DNA of 33,103 nt from UBA6921 sp031363085 (GTDB taxonomy: Bacteria > Pseudomonadota > Gammaproteobacteria > SG8-11): assembly GCA_031363085.1 (NCBI GenBank), contig JANLTU010000114.1, positions 1-33,103 on the forward strand. Direction: 5' to 3'. The notes under the pieces were generated by a model. That model was given only the letters and a program-made list of their open reading frames with translations, was not told the origin of the DNA and did not search any database. The position numbers and the translations under genes were made by a program. Of this stretch, positions 25,008 to 33,103 are shown one piece after another. The stretch's first letter is position 1. Every line of letters begins with the position of its first letter.

Positions 25008-26288
25008 TTAAGGAATGTTCTGACTGGGATGTTCGACGATCAGCATCGTCATCATGCCGCCGGGGTAGATATCGTTGTTGGTCAGTTCGCGCTCGGTATG
25101 CGAGTGCCACATGTAGTAGTAACCGCCGGTCTTATTGAATCCGCCAACACCCGGAGGAAGCGTGGCTAACATGCCAAGAAACGGACTGCCGCTGTAATCG
25201 CTAACAATGGTGAGATCCTGGAAGTTTGGTAATTTTACTAAAACAGGGTCTAACACCTTGCCGTGATCGGGCGCATATTCATTCGGTTGCAGTGGATCGG
25301 TTGCCTTATGCCCATACATGTCCCAACCCAAACCCGCGCCGGTCCAAGTAAATAACGCATCGTAGGTTTCGCCGGGTACTGCGCGAATAGTGAAGTCGGA
25401 GGTCTGTAAATCTGGTCCTGCTCCCGGAGCACTTTCCAGCAACCGGCCGTCACGCGCGATGATGTTCGCGTTGTTACCGTGGTGATGAAAGGGATGCAGG
25501 TCGCGACCCGCGTTGATCACACGCATTAACAGTTTTTCACCCGGATGCATGCGCGGTAAGCAGTTGTACGGTTGGGTGGGCAGCCAAGGTACATTCGCAG
25601 CCGTCATGGTGTCGGGGCCGTTACGGCCATTGAAGAACCAAAGCACGGGATGGTATGTGGTGTTGTCCACCTCGGCGATACGACCCGCTGCCACTAAGCT
25701 ATGGATGACCGGATCCATTTCGGTCATCAAAAATAGATATTCACGGTCAAATGCGGTACCCGCATGACTATAGGCTTGATGTGCCGCATTGGGGACATTC
25801 GGCCGTACGATCAGTGCGCCCAGCAAACCCATTTCCACTTCCAACTCCGGACGCGTGCCACTTTGATATAGGTAAGTTCCCGCGTGCGTGGCGGTGAACG
25901 TATAAGTGACCTCGGTAACACCGTCGCCGGGAACTTCGTTGGTCAGCATCCCCGGATTACCGCCAGTCGCCACCACGCCCTGCTGGCCGGGAAACACGAT
26001 AGACACGGGTAACGGCAACGTATTTTTGAGCTTCACCGTAACCACATCGCCCTGGTTCACAATCATGGTCACGCCGGGATATTGCATCGCCCCGGTGCCA
26101 TTGGCATAACCCCAAGTCCAAGCGGCTCCACCGTCGCCTAAAGTGATGTAATCTGCCTTGGCAGTTAACGTAAACGTCGGACCAACCACACCATCCACGG
26201 TCGCACCCGCAGATGGGCTACCTAAACTCAACACCAACGCCGCAGAACCAATCAGCGCGGATTCGATTGTGTTAAAGATGCTTTTCAT
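25008..26288 (-). CDS. Multicopper-oxidase-like protein B, trinuclear-site half
   Basis: This exported two-domain cupredoxin protein has 426 residues. The first domain is ligand-free (LPLPVSIVFPGQ and GTYLYQSGTRPELEVEMG stand where HxH and HCH motifs are expected). The second domain has H265-P-F-H268-H-H270-G and W-H395-S-H397. These are the HxxHxH and HSH motifs that hold half of a type 2/type 3 copper cluster, with Ser in place of the type-1 Cys. It therefore cannot be a full oxidase alone, and protein A supplies the missing motifs. The ATG has GGGAG six bases upstream. Gaps to A (39) and C (27) suggest one transcript. Confidence 0.85.
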   Translation of the reverse strand: MKSIFNTIESALIGSAALVLSLGSPSAGATVDGVVGPTFTLTAKADYITLGDGGAAWTWGYANGTGAMQYPGVTMIVNQGDVVTVKLKNTLPLPVSIVFPGQQGVVATGGNPGMLTNEVPGDGVTEVTYTFTATHAGTYLYQSGTRPELEVEMGLLGALIVRPNVPNAAHQAYSHAGTAFDREYLFLMTEMDPVIHSLVAAGRIAEVDNTTYHPVLWFFNGRNGPDTMTAANVPWLPTQPYNCLPRMHPGEKLLMRVINAGRDLHPFHHHGNNANIIARDGRLLESAPGAGPDLQTSDFTIRAVPGETYDALFTWTGAGLGWDMYGHKATDPLQPNEYAPDHGKVLDPVLVKLPNFQDLTIVSDYSGSPFLGMLATLPPGVGGFNKTGGYYYMWHSHTERELTNNDIYPGGMMTMLIVEHPSQNIP

Positions 26289-26327
26289 TGCCTACTCCCA
26301 AAAAAACTGTCGTGTAAAAACGCGCGG

Positions 26328-27524
26328 CTATTGAACGACGATCTCGGTCATCATGCCGCCAAAATCCTCGGCATCGTTGCTCAGGTAATTCAGGTTGGCG
26401 GTGTAGAGGAAGTAAGTTCCTGCAGGCACACCGGTAGTGTCGATCATGACATCGGCCGCCTCACCACCCCCCAAGGTCACGGACGCAGTGTCATATGAAA
26501 GATCTTTACCCGTCGGTCCGCGCAGGATATGCGCTCCTGATCCCACCACCTTCAGTGGCAAACCCAAGGCGGTCATTGTGTAGTAATTAGTGATGCTGAC
26601 ATTAGACATGCGCAGGAGGATGCGCTGGCCAGAGGTGGCAGTAATCAACGAGCTCAGCGGCTGCGAAACTACACCGCCGTTTTCTGTTGGTGGAGTTGGG
26701 GGAGTCAGAGATGCGGTATCCGGATACCCGCGGCCGTTGATCATGGGATAGGTGTCTTTCATGTTTGCGAACGGCAGCGGCTGAATCCCGAGATGCAAAT
26801 CATGGAACACCGGATCCATTGAACTTAACTGAACTGGGTATTCGACATCGTAGCCAGTCGAGCCATTAGCATCGTTATAGACGAACTTTGTGTAAGTCTT
26901 ACCTTGAAAGGTATAAGAAGTGCCGTCCTGAATCGGGTGCACATAAAGATTACCTAACATGCCCATTTGCATGTGTTCTGCCGCCTCAACGTGGCAGTGA
27001 TACAAAAAGGTTCCAGGCTCCTTGACGTTGTAATAATAAGTCAAACTTGAGCCCATATTGATACCGAACGAGGCATGCGGTTCGCCGTCGAACACCGGTG
27101 CGGCATTAGGAAACCCATGGAAATGCACGGAATGCGCATCGAACAAGTCCGGACGAATCGCCATGCCGACGTTCGTTAAGGTAAGGTAAAATTCCTGACC
27201 TTCTTTCAAGGTGATGGTTGGCGCGGAGAAATTCGCCGCCAAAGTTGCATGGCTGATGACAGTGAGCGGGGGCACACCGGTTGAGTCCGAAAAACCAAAC
27301 GTGTAGAGCGGTTTTCCGTCCGCCATCCTTATAAAGCCATCGCCCGCCGTCAAATGCAGGCACTTGGCATTAGGATGGCTCGCATCGGGAGTATCGATGA
27401 TGGCGTCCCCATTGGTGTCACCCGGACATTGCACAAAAATCCCGGCATAGGCTGGGATTGCCAGCAAGGTTCCTGTCAACACTGTGATAGGTTTCAGTAA
27501 GGCACGAAATTGCTGCTTGTTCAT
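26328..27524 (-). CDS. Multicopper-oxidase-like protein A, type-1 copper half
   Basis: This exported protein has 398 residues with a signal peptide ending near AYA. Just after it is a DTNGDAIID loop like an EF-hand or dockerin calcium site. The first cupredoxin domain has H131-S-V-H134-F-H136-G and H176-C177-H178-x5-H184-x4-M189, that is the HxxHxH and HCH...H...M motifs that build the type-1 site and half of the trinuclear cluster. The second domain has lost all ligands (LRMSNVSITNYYTM, FLYTANLNYLSND). It is complementary to protein B. The ATG at 27524 is chosen because GAGGA stands seven bases upstream; the frame is open to 27572. A strong hairpin lies directly before its ribosome binding site. 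Confidence 0.87.
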   Translation of the reverse strand: MNKQQFRALLKPITVLTGTLLAIPAYAGIFVQCPGDTNGDAIIDTPDASHPNAKCLHLTAGDGFIRMADGKPLYTFGFSDSTGVPPLTVISHATLAANFSAPTITLKEGQEFYLTLTNVGMAIRPDLFDAHSVHFHGFPNAAPVFDGEPHASFGINMGSSLTYYYNVKEPGTFLYHCHVEAAEHMQMGMLGNLYVHPIQDGTSYTFQGKTYTKFVYNDANGSTGYDVEYPVQLSSMDPVFHDLHLGIQPLPFANMKDTYPMINGRGYPDTASLTPPTPPTENGGVVSQPLSSLITATSGQRILLRMSNVSITNYYTMTALGLPLKVVGSGAHILRGPTGKDLSYDTASVTLGGGEAADVMIDTTGVPAGTYFLYTANLNYLSNDAEDFGGMMTEIVVQ

Positions 27525-27542
27525 ACGCTGTTCCTCAGGGGA

Positions 27543-27577
27543 GTTCGGTGTACCGGTATTAAGCCGGTACACCGAAC
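27543..27577 (-). promoter_or_regulatory. Perfect 14-bp inverted repeat ahead of protein A
   Basis: GTTCGGTGTACCGG (27543-27556) pairs perfectly with CCGGTACACCGAAC (27564-27577) around a 7-base loop. It fills the gap between the giant gene and protein A and ends just before the ribosome binding site of A. There is no T run after it. It is probably an RNA processing or stability element, a partial terminator, or a protein-binding site. Confidence 0.65.
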
Positions 27578-27605
27578 ACTCTATGTTTTGCTACCTATTG
27601 GAAAT

Positions 27606-30600
27606 TTAACGCTCGTCGGCACCAATGTCTGGATTTGACAAAATCGGTGTCGGACGGGATTGACCGTCATAGTCCACCAAAATTGCCTCCACCAGATCCG
27701 CCGCCACTGGAAGAGTAAAGGCGGGCGGAGCGATAAGGCTGGCGAGACTGCTACCCATACCCAAGGCGGGTGAAGCGGCTTGTAAATGGTAGTCGCCGAT
27801 CAGTACGCCCGTAGTCGGGTTATTCAAAGTCAGCGGACCGAAGTGCGCATCAATGAAGTTACCGCCTTCATCAAAGGCCGGCGCGGTGAAGATCGCCGTG
27901 GTCAGCTCAGGTGTCGTCGGTGCCTGGATGGTTTGGCCTGGGGCTCCATTCTGGTATTCCGATACAAACAGTGGATTAGCACTGATATTCGTCGCTGAAC
28001 CATAGAGCGCAGCGTTCGTTAGCAGGCTATAGGTGGGTGCCAAGCTACCCACCGCACCCAACACAGCCAAATCCGTATCGGCAAAGCTGGGGGCAATTGC
28101 CGGGTACAACCCGTAAAGCGTCGGGTCGATCGGATCGACGGCCCAGTAGAACGAACGGTTATGCCAGATAATGTTGTTGGCCAGCTTCGGATTCGCATAC
28201 GCCAACTTATAAGGCAATGCCGCAGGTAAATTTCCGATGACATTAAACAAGCCGGGAATCGTCGCCGTGCTCTGGGTCAGGTTCCACGCCACCACGCCTG
28301 CCGGCTGCGGAGTGGACTGGTTCGGGCTACCCGGCGCGAATGCCGCACCTGCCGTCGCCATGCTGTCGTTATTGGCAATAGTGTTATGCAGGATGTTGAC
28401 CTTCAGGGCATCCTTCACCGAGATCGCACCACCCGCCATACCGGTGACGTTGTCCACAATCATGTTGTTCACTACATTGATCGTGTACCAACGGCTGGGA
28501 ATGTTGCGCGCGGTGTTTACGTCTTGACCGTTCACGGTGTCCAGACGGATTCCACCACCATCACCGGCACCAGCCTCATTGCCCTGAATCAAGTTTCTGG
28601 TGATGTCGACATTGCCCGAACCTCGGCTCATCTGACCCGGCACCAGCGGATCCAGACCACCGATATAGATACCCCCGCCCGCAGGCGTGGTGAGCTGGTC
28701 AAACGACTGGTTGAACACGATCTTGTTCTGCGAGATCAAGTTAATTCGGTTAACTCGGTCGTTGGGCGTGCTGCCCGGGAGGAGGGGTGTCCGGATAGCC
28801 CCAGTTCCACCACTGTAACCCGCATGACCGATACCACCGCCGTTACCGGTATTGAAATTACCGCAGATAAAGTTTTCGGTGACCGCATAATTGTGGCTAC
28901 CGGTATACAGAGACACACCCCCACCGGCACCACCCAAAGCACCATTTTGGGTAATGTGGTTGTGATGGATATTGATGTGGTCATTGCCTGCATCAACGTA
29001 GTCTCCGGTTACCAGCGATAACAGATTGGGATGACCGATGCGGATACCGCCACCGTAGTTACCCTGGTTACCGACCACGATGTTGTTGCTGATGTTGAGA
29101 TAGCTTGCGTAACCGTTGACCATAATACCGCCACCAAAGTCGGCACCCGTAACGGTGAAGCCGTCAATGCGTGCACGTTCGTACGCAGGAGTGGCACCAA
29201 ACTCACCAACGTTTGCCACCACCAAAATGCCCGGGCCTTCCTCGGTATTGAACAAGGACGGTTCATTATTGGAATAGTTAACTCCTGCGATCACGAAGCT
29301 TTGACCCGGCAACAGATCAAACGCGCGGGTGGGACTCAGAGCCGTGGGGTCGGCGGGATTGAACCCGTAAAGAGCGGCGAGCTTGGCTCTCCAAGCCTCA
29401 AGTTTAGTCACCGGCGTCTTTGCGGCATTGATGACGGTGGAAGCCGCACCCCACCCTTGCAATTGCACTTTCTTGTGCATGATCACCAACTCTTCGTACT
29501 TGCCGGGAGCAACCAAAATCAACGACTCCGGCAGAGCCGAGTCAATTGCCGCCTGGATCGACTTACCGGGAGCTACCACTACCGGAGTGATGCGGCTGTC
29601 GACCGTGAACGTAACGCCCACGACGGACGTCTTTTGATTGTCACCGCGCGTCACCATTAACTGACCCGTATTAATCCGCGGGTTAGTGATGGCGTTATAC
29701 GGCAGAGTCGGATCCACTCGTGGAGGTACACGCGCGGTAATCAGATCATTGTTCCAGGTCAGCACCTGGATCGGCAAACCATCTATCTTCACGCTACCGG
29801 AGGTAGTGCCGAACCCATAATCGCGGAAGATGGTTTGCGTGGTCGCCGTGGTTCCGTCATAGGCAGGATTCTTCACCTCAACTTGGCCTGCCGAAACGAG
29901 AGTGATGGTCGGCCAATTCGCCGCAACCGTACCCGTTGGATTCGGAACCCAGGGACCAATACCTTGACCACCCGTTGCCGTGTAAATAACCGGCGTTTTG
30001 TCGTCAAACTCGCAGTCCAACGGAAACTGATTTGGGCCCGCGAACGCTGCGACCGGCACAACCGGCGTATCCAGATAAGTGGTCTTACCCGGTAGATATT
30101 GAAAGGTATAGCAGAACTGGCTGTAACGACGATCAAAGTAAGGATCGAGGATCATCTGGCCGAAGGTCGGCGAACCCACACGGGTGTCCTTGATCGGACC
30201 GGGCGAGTTCATGCATGCCGTCACCATATTGGGCGATACACCCGACGGAACCGGGATATTCACCGAATAAGTGGACGGAACCAAGGCGTTATAGGTGCCG
30301 TATTGATCGGAATACACACGACCGATTTCGAGCCCAGTCCAGTCGCGGATCGAGATCGGCAAGAACGGCAAGGCGTGCTTCTCACCGAAGGTCGGCGCGG
30401 TCGGATCAAACTCGTTGGCCAAGTCATCAAGGATGAATCCGACCATGTGGCCCGCCACAGGTACTTGGGTGAACATGAAGAAATCGGCGGCGGCGTTCTG
30501 CTGTGATCCATTATTCACCGTCACTTGCTTGCGGTCACACAAAGGCGCGGTCTTGGCCGGGTTGTAGGGATCGTTGGACGGATTGACTATCTTCTGATCC

Positions 30601-32945
30601 GGGAACAAAGCCAGATATTGCGGCAAAATATGCGTGTCACCCGCACAGACGGGGGGCGTCCCCGATAGCTTAGGTACATAGGCGTCGCCGAAATTGACGT
30701 TTTTGTCTTCTTCCTTCACGGTCTCGTAGCCGGGCGGTGTGTTGGCCTCCACGATATAAGTACCGGGTGGAAGCTGAGCTTCGCCGGCCGGGCTACCGAA
30801 GGCATAACCACCATCGAAGACGCCGGGACGAACTTGGCCAAAATTGCGCAAGCCGTCGTAGCAGTCCGTTGCCAGACCGGTTGCAGTCACGAAAGGCACG
30901 CCTTGACAACCGGTCGGCAATTTATCATCCCAACTGTCGGTGCGCGCGGTACGCACGGCGTCACCTAAATCAAACAGGCCGTTGCCATTGCGATCAATAT
31001 CATTTGGACCCATCGGGCCGCCATCACGCCAGCCAATCTTGTTGCCATTGACATCGGTGCCATAAATATCAGCATTGTCGACATCGGCGAGGGTGACCAC
31101 GCCATCGCCGTTAACGTCGTCGATGATCCCATCCGGAATCAGCGCGCCAGTGACATTATTCTTGAAATCCTCATATAAATTCACTTGCACGCGCGGGATA
31201 CCCGGCTCCCAGTTTTCGGCCACCGCCTGGCGTGGGTTGTTCTCAGCGCGGGTGGTCGCGTAATGAACGATACCGGTAATCCCGCCATTTTCACTCGGGG
31301 AATGGGTCGCTTTACCCCAGTTGAGTTCATGGGTTTGGCCCAAGAACGCCTGATAGGCTTCGAGTAACACCGGACCAGTTTCGGTGCGGTAAGGTTTACC
31401 AAAATTTTCGGATTGTAGTTGCGGATTGAGCTTGCCACGCGAAGGCGTAGTCCAGCCTTGATCAGCCGGCACCGCCCCACCGTCATCTACAACTACGGTG
31501 ACACCGGTGGCTTTGAAACGCGCGTAGTCGACTTCGGCGATGAACCAATTGAAGAATGGGAACACCTCCCTGAAATTCGCCGTACCGGTTGAATCGGTCA
31601 CTGCCGATTGATAAATGGAACCATCACGGAAGCGCAGATTGATCACTTGCCCAGGAATTCCGGCTTCACCAGGATCAGGGAAACCGTTTGGAGCCGTGTC
31701 GCCGGGTTGGATCGTGTCGAAGAACACATGGTTTTCCATGTGTCCGAACCAGTTAAACACCGGCACATCTTGCAAAGCGACGACACCGCCACCCACCGGC
31801 GTCTTGACATTGTGCATGGCAAAAATTCCATCAAGATACTCGTCCCAGATCACCAACTGGAAAATTTTGTCGTTCGGAACATTGGGAATCGAGAAGGTGC
31901 CATCAGCATTACACTGCGTGGTATACACGCCTTGCCCGGCGGTTGCGCCAGTAGCGAGGTTTAAGCCCACCCAACAGGTTGAAATGACGTGGCCGTTGTA
32001 AAAGGTAAATTCTGGCGGACGCGAGTTGTGCAGATTGACCACGCGGCCGGTAATGGTGGTACTTCCATTGAGCGCGGTCGCATCGTGAACGGTTTTGACA
32101 AAGCCCTGAAATACATGATGACCGGGCGCACCGAACTCCTGAAAATAGGTCGGCTCGTTGGCGGCCACCCAAGCATCGTTACCCTTGGTGCCTTCGATGG
32201 TGGTGGTTTGGTGATAGTCCGTCCCCGGGGGGGGGGTCGCGTAAACAGTGTATTTTCCCGGCGCCAAATATTTGATTATCGCTACGCCGTTAGCGTCAGA
32301 TTTAATAATGCCACTACCAAGGAGCAATACAGAACCGTCGGCGTTGTAAGTCGTACCTAACGGCTTGCCGAACGCATCCTGAGATACCTGACCTCCTGAC
32401 GCGCCGTAAGTACCGCCCGCTTCTACCAAGTTGATGGTGAAGTTGGGTAAGCCGTGCTCTTGGGGTAAATCCGGTTCATTGTTGATCGGGTTGTTGTCTT
32501 CAAAGATGAACACCGAAACCTGCGCGGTGGGCAGTGGGGTTTTTTGAACGGTGATAGTCACATTGGTTTGGCCGGGAGCGACAGCAGCCCCACCCATCGC
32601 AAAGCCCGCATTGGGCAAAGCGGAAACGAAATAACGTTTGGTAGCATCCAGAGCCACAGTCGGCACGCTGGAATCACCTTTGGCGATCACCGGCATGTAA
32701 CTGGTATGAAAACTCACAGCAAGGTTTTTACCGGGAATGGCAGGCACGCCGACATCCACCGGCTTGGTGGCATCTTCCTCAACCAGCCAACGAAAGCCGG
32801 GAATCGCTATACCATCTGGGCCAACCACGGTGACGTTCAGCGTTTGCGCCAAAGCATCTACCTGAAGTGCGGCACTGGCTAAACATGCCAAGCCCCCTAT
32901 CCATAGCCCACGCAGCAATCCCTTTATGGCCAATCGAGTCTTCAT
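27606..32945 (-). CDS. Giant exported beta-helix protein with SdrD_B-like, calcium-loop and IPT-like regions
   Basis: This 1779-residue protein has a signal peptide (about 1-34). Approximate layout: carbohydrate-binding-like/SdrD_B-like beta domains (35-600 and again near 700-760, with APGKYTVYATPPPG and PPGTYIVEANTPPGYE); calcium-type loops rich in Asp, Asn and Gly (about 605-665, DVNGDGVVTLADVD and DIDRNGNGLFDLGD); further beta domains; an IPT/TIG-like piece near 1040-1075; then a right-handed beta-helix from about 1118 to 1560, with many NNI/GGGI repeats starting at SIQAAIDSALPESLILVAPGKYEE. The end (PDIGADER) is short, without an obvious sorting signal. GGAG stands seven bases before the ATG. 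It is probably a cell-surface scaffold or adhesin. A C10 tract lies within the gene. Confidence 0.8.
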   Translation of the reverse strand: MKTRLAIKGLLRGLWIGGLACLASAALQVDALAQTLNVTVVGPDGIAIPGFRWLVEEDATKPVDVGVPAIPGKNLAVSFHTSYMPVIAKGDSSVPTVALDATKRYFVSALPNAGFAMGGAAVAPGQTNVTITVQKTPLPTAQVSVFIFEDNNPINNEPDLPQEHGLPNFTINLVEAGGTYGASGGQVSQDAFGKPLGTTYNADGSVLLLGSGIIKSDANGVAIIKYLAPGKYTVYATPPPGTDYHQTTTIEGTKGNDAWVAANEPTYFQEFGAPGHHVFQGFVKTVHDATALNGSTTITGRVVNLHNSRPPEFTFYNGHVISTCWVGLNLATGATAGQGVYTTQCNADGTFSIPNVPNDKIFQLVIWDEYLDGIFAMHNVKTPVGGGVVALQDVPVFNWFGHMENHVFFDTIQPGDTAPNGFPDPGEAGIPGQVINLRFRDGSIYQSAVTDSTGTANFREVFPFFNWFIAEVDYARFKATGVTVVVDDGGAVPADQGWTTPSRGKLNPQLQSENFGKPYRTETGPVLLEAYQAFLGQTHELNWGKATHSPSENGGITGIVHYATTRAENNPRQAVAENWEPGIPRVQVNLYEDFKNNVTGALIPDGIIDDVNGDGVVTLADVDNADIYGTDVNGNKIGWRDGGPMGPNDIDRNGNGLFDLGDAVRTARTDSWDDKLPTGCQGVPFVTATGLATDCYDGLRNFGQVRPGVFDGGYAFGSPAGEAQLPPGTYIVEANTPPGYETVKEEDKNVNFGDAYVPKLSGTPPVCAGDTHILPQYLALFPDQKIVNPSNDPYNPAKTAPLCDRKQVTVNNGSQQNAAADFFMFTQVPVAGHMVGFILDDLANEFDPTAPTFGEKHALPFLPISIRDWTGLEIGRVYSDQYGTYNALVPSTYSVNIPVPSGVSPNMVTACMNSPGPIKDTRVGSPTFGQMILDPYFDRRYSQFCYTFQYLPGKTTYLDTPVVPVAAFAGPNQFPLDCEFDDKTPVIYTATGGQGIGPWVPNPTGTVAANWPTITLVSAGQVEVKNPAYDGTTATTQTIFRDYGFGTTSGSVKIDGLPIQVLTWNNDLITARVPPRVDPTLPYNAITNPRINTGQLMVTRGDNQKTSVVGVTFTVDSRITPVVVAPGKSIQAAIDSALPESLILVAPGKYEELVIMHKKVQLQGWGAASTVINAAKTPVTKLEAWRAKLAALYGFNPADPTALSPTRAFDLLPGQSFVIAGVNYSNNEPSLFNTEEGPGILVVANVGEFGATPAYERARIDGFTVTGADFGGGIMVNGYASYLNISNNIVVGNQGNYGGGIRIGHPNLLSLVTGDYVDAGNDHINIHHNHITQNGALGGAGGGVSLYTGSHNYAVTENFICGNFNTGNGGGIGHAGYSGGTGAIRTPLLPGSTPNDRVNRINLISQNKIVFNQSFDQLTTPAGGGIYIGGLDPLVPGQMSRGSGNVDITRNLIQGNEAGAGDGGGIRLDTVNGQDVNTARNIPSRWYTINVVNNMIVDNVTGMAGGAISVKDALKVNILHNTIANNDSMATAGAAFAPGSPNQSTPQPAGVVAWNLTQSTATIPGLFNVIGNLPAALPYKLAYANPKLANNIIWHNRSFYWAVDPIDPTLYGLYPAIAPSFADTDLAVLGAVGSLAPTYSLLTNAALYGSATNISANPLFVSEYQNGAPGQTIQAPTTPELTTAIFTAPAFDEGGNFIDAHFGPLTLNNPTTGVLIGDYHLQAASPALGMGSSLASLIAPPAFTLPVAADLVEAILVDYDGQSRPTPILSNPDIGADER
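32227..32236 (-). repeat. Homopolymer tract of ten C (coding strand) in the giant gene
   Basis: Ten consecutive G on the plus strand read as ten C in the coding direction, encoding part of ATPPPGTDYHQ near residue 237. The gene is in frame at this length. A gain or loss of one base would truncate almost 90 percent of the protein. Confidence 0.9.
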
Positions 32946-33103
32946 ACTGTCGCTCCTAACCTAAAAAATTAGCTAATTAGCACACCAAACCTTCCGACCA
33001 ACTAGACGCAGCCCACGATTACTACCGCCGTCAAATACAGAAGAACCGCTATGTTATGCCCCCGTCACGAACCTCTTTTCAGCACCGCTTAAGCTATATT
33101 CAA
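32946..33103. promoter_or_regulatory. Upstream region of the giant gene
   Basis: This region should hold the promoter of the whole cluster if it starts here. A 12-bp perfect palindrome AATTAGCTAATT is at 32967-32978, close to the start codon. A TTGACG is present further upstream without a matching -10 box at the usual distance, so no promoter is named. The window ends here. Confidence 0.35.

Noticed and set aside
23058..27524. Firm naming of the cupredoxin genes as a Mn oxidase (mofA/mnxG) or Fe oxidase
   Set aside because: The motif set is that of multicopper oxidases in general; the substrate cannot be read from the sequence.
1..33103. tRNA, rRNA or CRISPR array
   Set aside because: No cloverleaf-like sequence, ribosomal RNA stretch or regularly spaced direct repeat was seen.

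Overview
The window looks like a chromosomal segment of a Gram-negative proteobacterium, probably Gamma- or Betaproteobacteria. It carries purT, ygiQ, dedA, a GspC-like type II secretion protein, lipoproteins with lipoboxes, a Tat substrate and c-type cytochrome motifs, with moderate GC content. The species cannot be named from sequence alone. Nearly all genes lie on the minus strand; the exceptions are dedA and a broken alpha/beta hydrolase.

Layout. 1-1574: non-coding DNA holding a complete IS5-family element (315-1570) with 18-bp terminal inverted repeats, a CTAG target duplication and a stop codon near the start of its transposase frame. 2045-4838 (minus): D-2-hydroxyacid dehydrogenase, PurT and a small His/charge-rich CigR/RcnB-like secreted protein. 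4983-6527 (plus): DedA, then an exported alpha/beta hydrolase broken by a one-base frameshift. 6602-11526 (minus): three exported proteins of the planctomycete-cytochrome/DUF1501 kind (a CxxCH protein, a c-type cytochrome lipoprotein with a LamG domain, and a Tat-exported DUF1501-like protein), closed by a good intrinsic terminator. 11931-12638: a lipoprotein with a duplicated four-cysteine motif. 12822-14993: YgiQ. 15189-17332: a LuxR-type response regulator with a degenerate receiver, and an orphan GspC-like protein.

17591-32945 (minus) is the most interesting part: about 15 kb of co-directional, closely spaced genes for exported proteins. In transcription order they are a 1779-residue multi-domain beta-helix protein, three consecutive cupredoxin/multicopper-oxidase-like proteins (A, B, C), a small lipoprotein, a subtilisin-like protease with Ig/cadherin-like repeats, a SCO-type copper chaperone, and a cytochrome c fused to a periplasmic ligand-binding domain. 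Protein A carries the type-1 copper half of a multicopper oxidase site in its first domain. Protein B carries the complementary trinuclear-cluster half in its second domain. Every other cupredoxin domain in A, B and C has lost its ligands. The three proteins together therefore look like a six-domain ceruloplasmin-like oxidase split into three subunits. This part is inference, but the ligand pattern is visible directly.

A working model is an extracellular or cell-surface copper oxidase system (metal oxidation, for example Mn(II) or Fe(II), is possible but unproven). SCO would supply copper, cytochrome proteins would take electrons, the giant beta-helix protein would act as a surface scaffold, and a type II secretion route is hinted at by the neighbouring GspC-like gene. 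The giant gene contains a 10-base C tract that could allow phase variation, and a perfect 14-bp hairpin separates it from the first oxidase gene.
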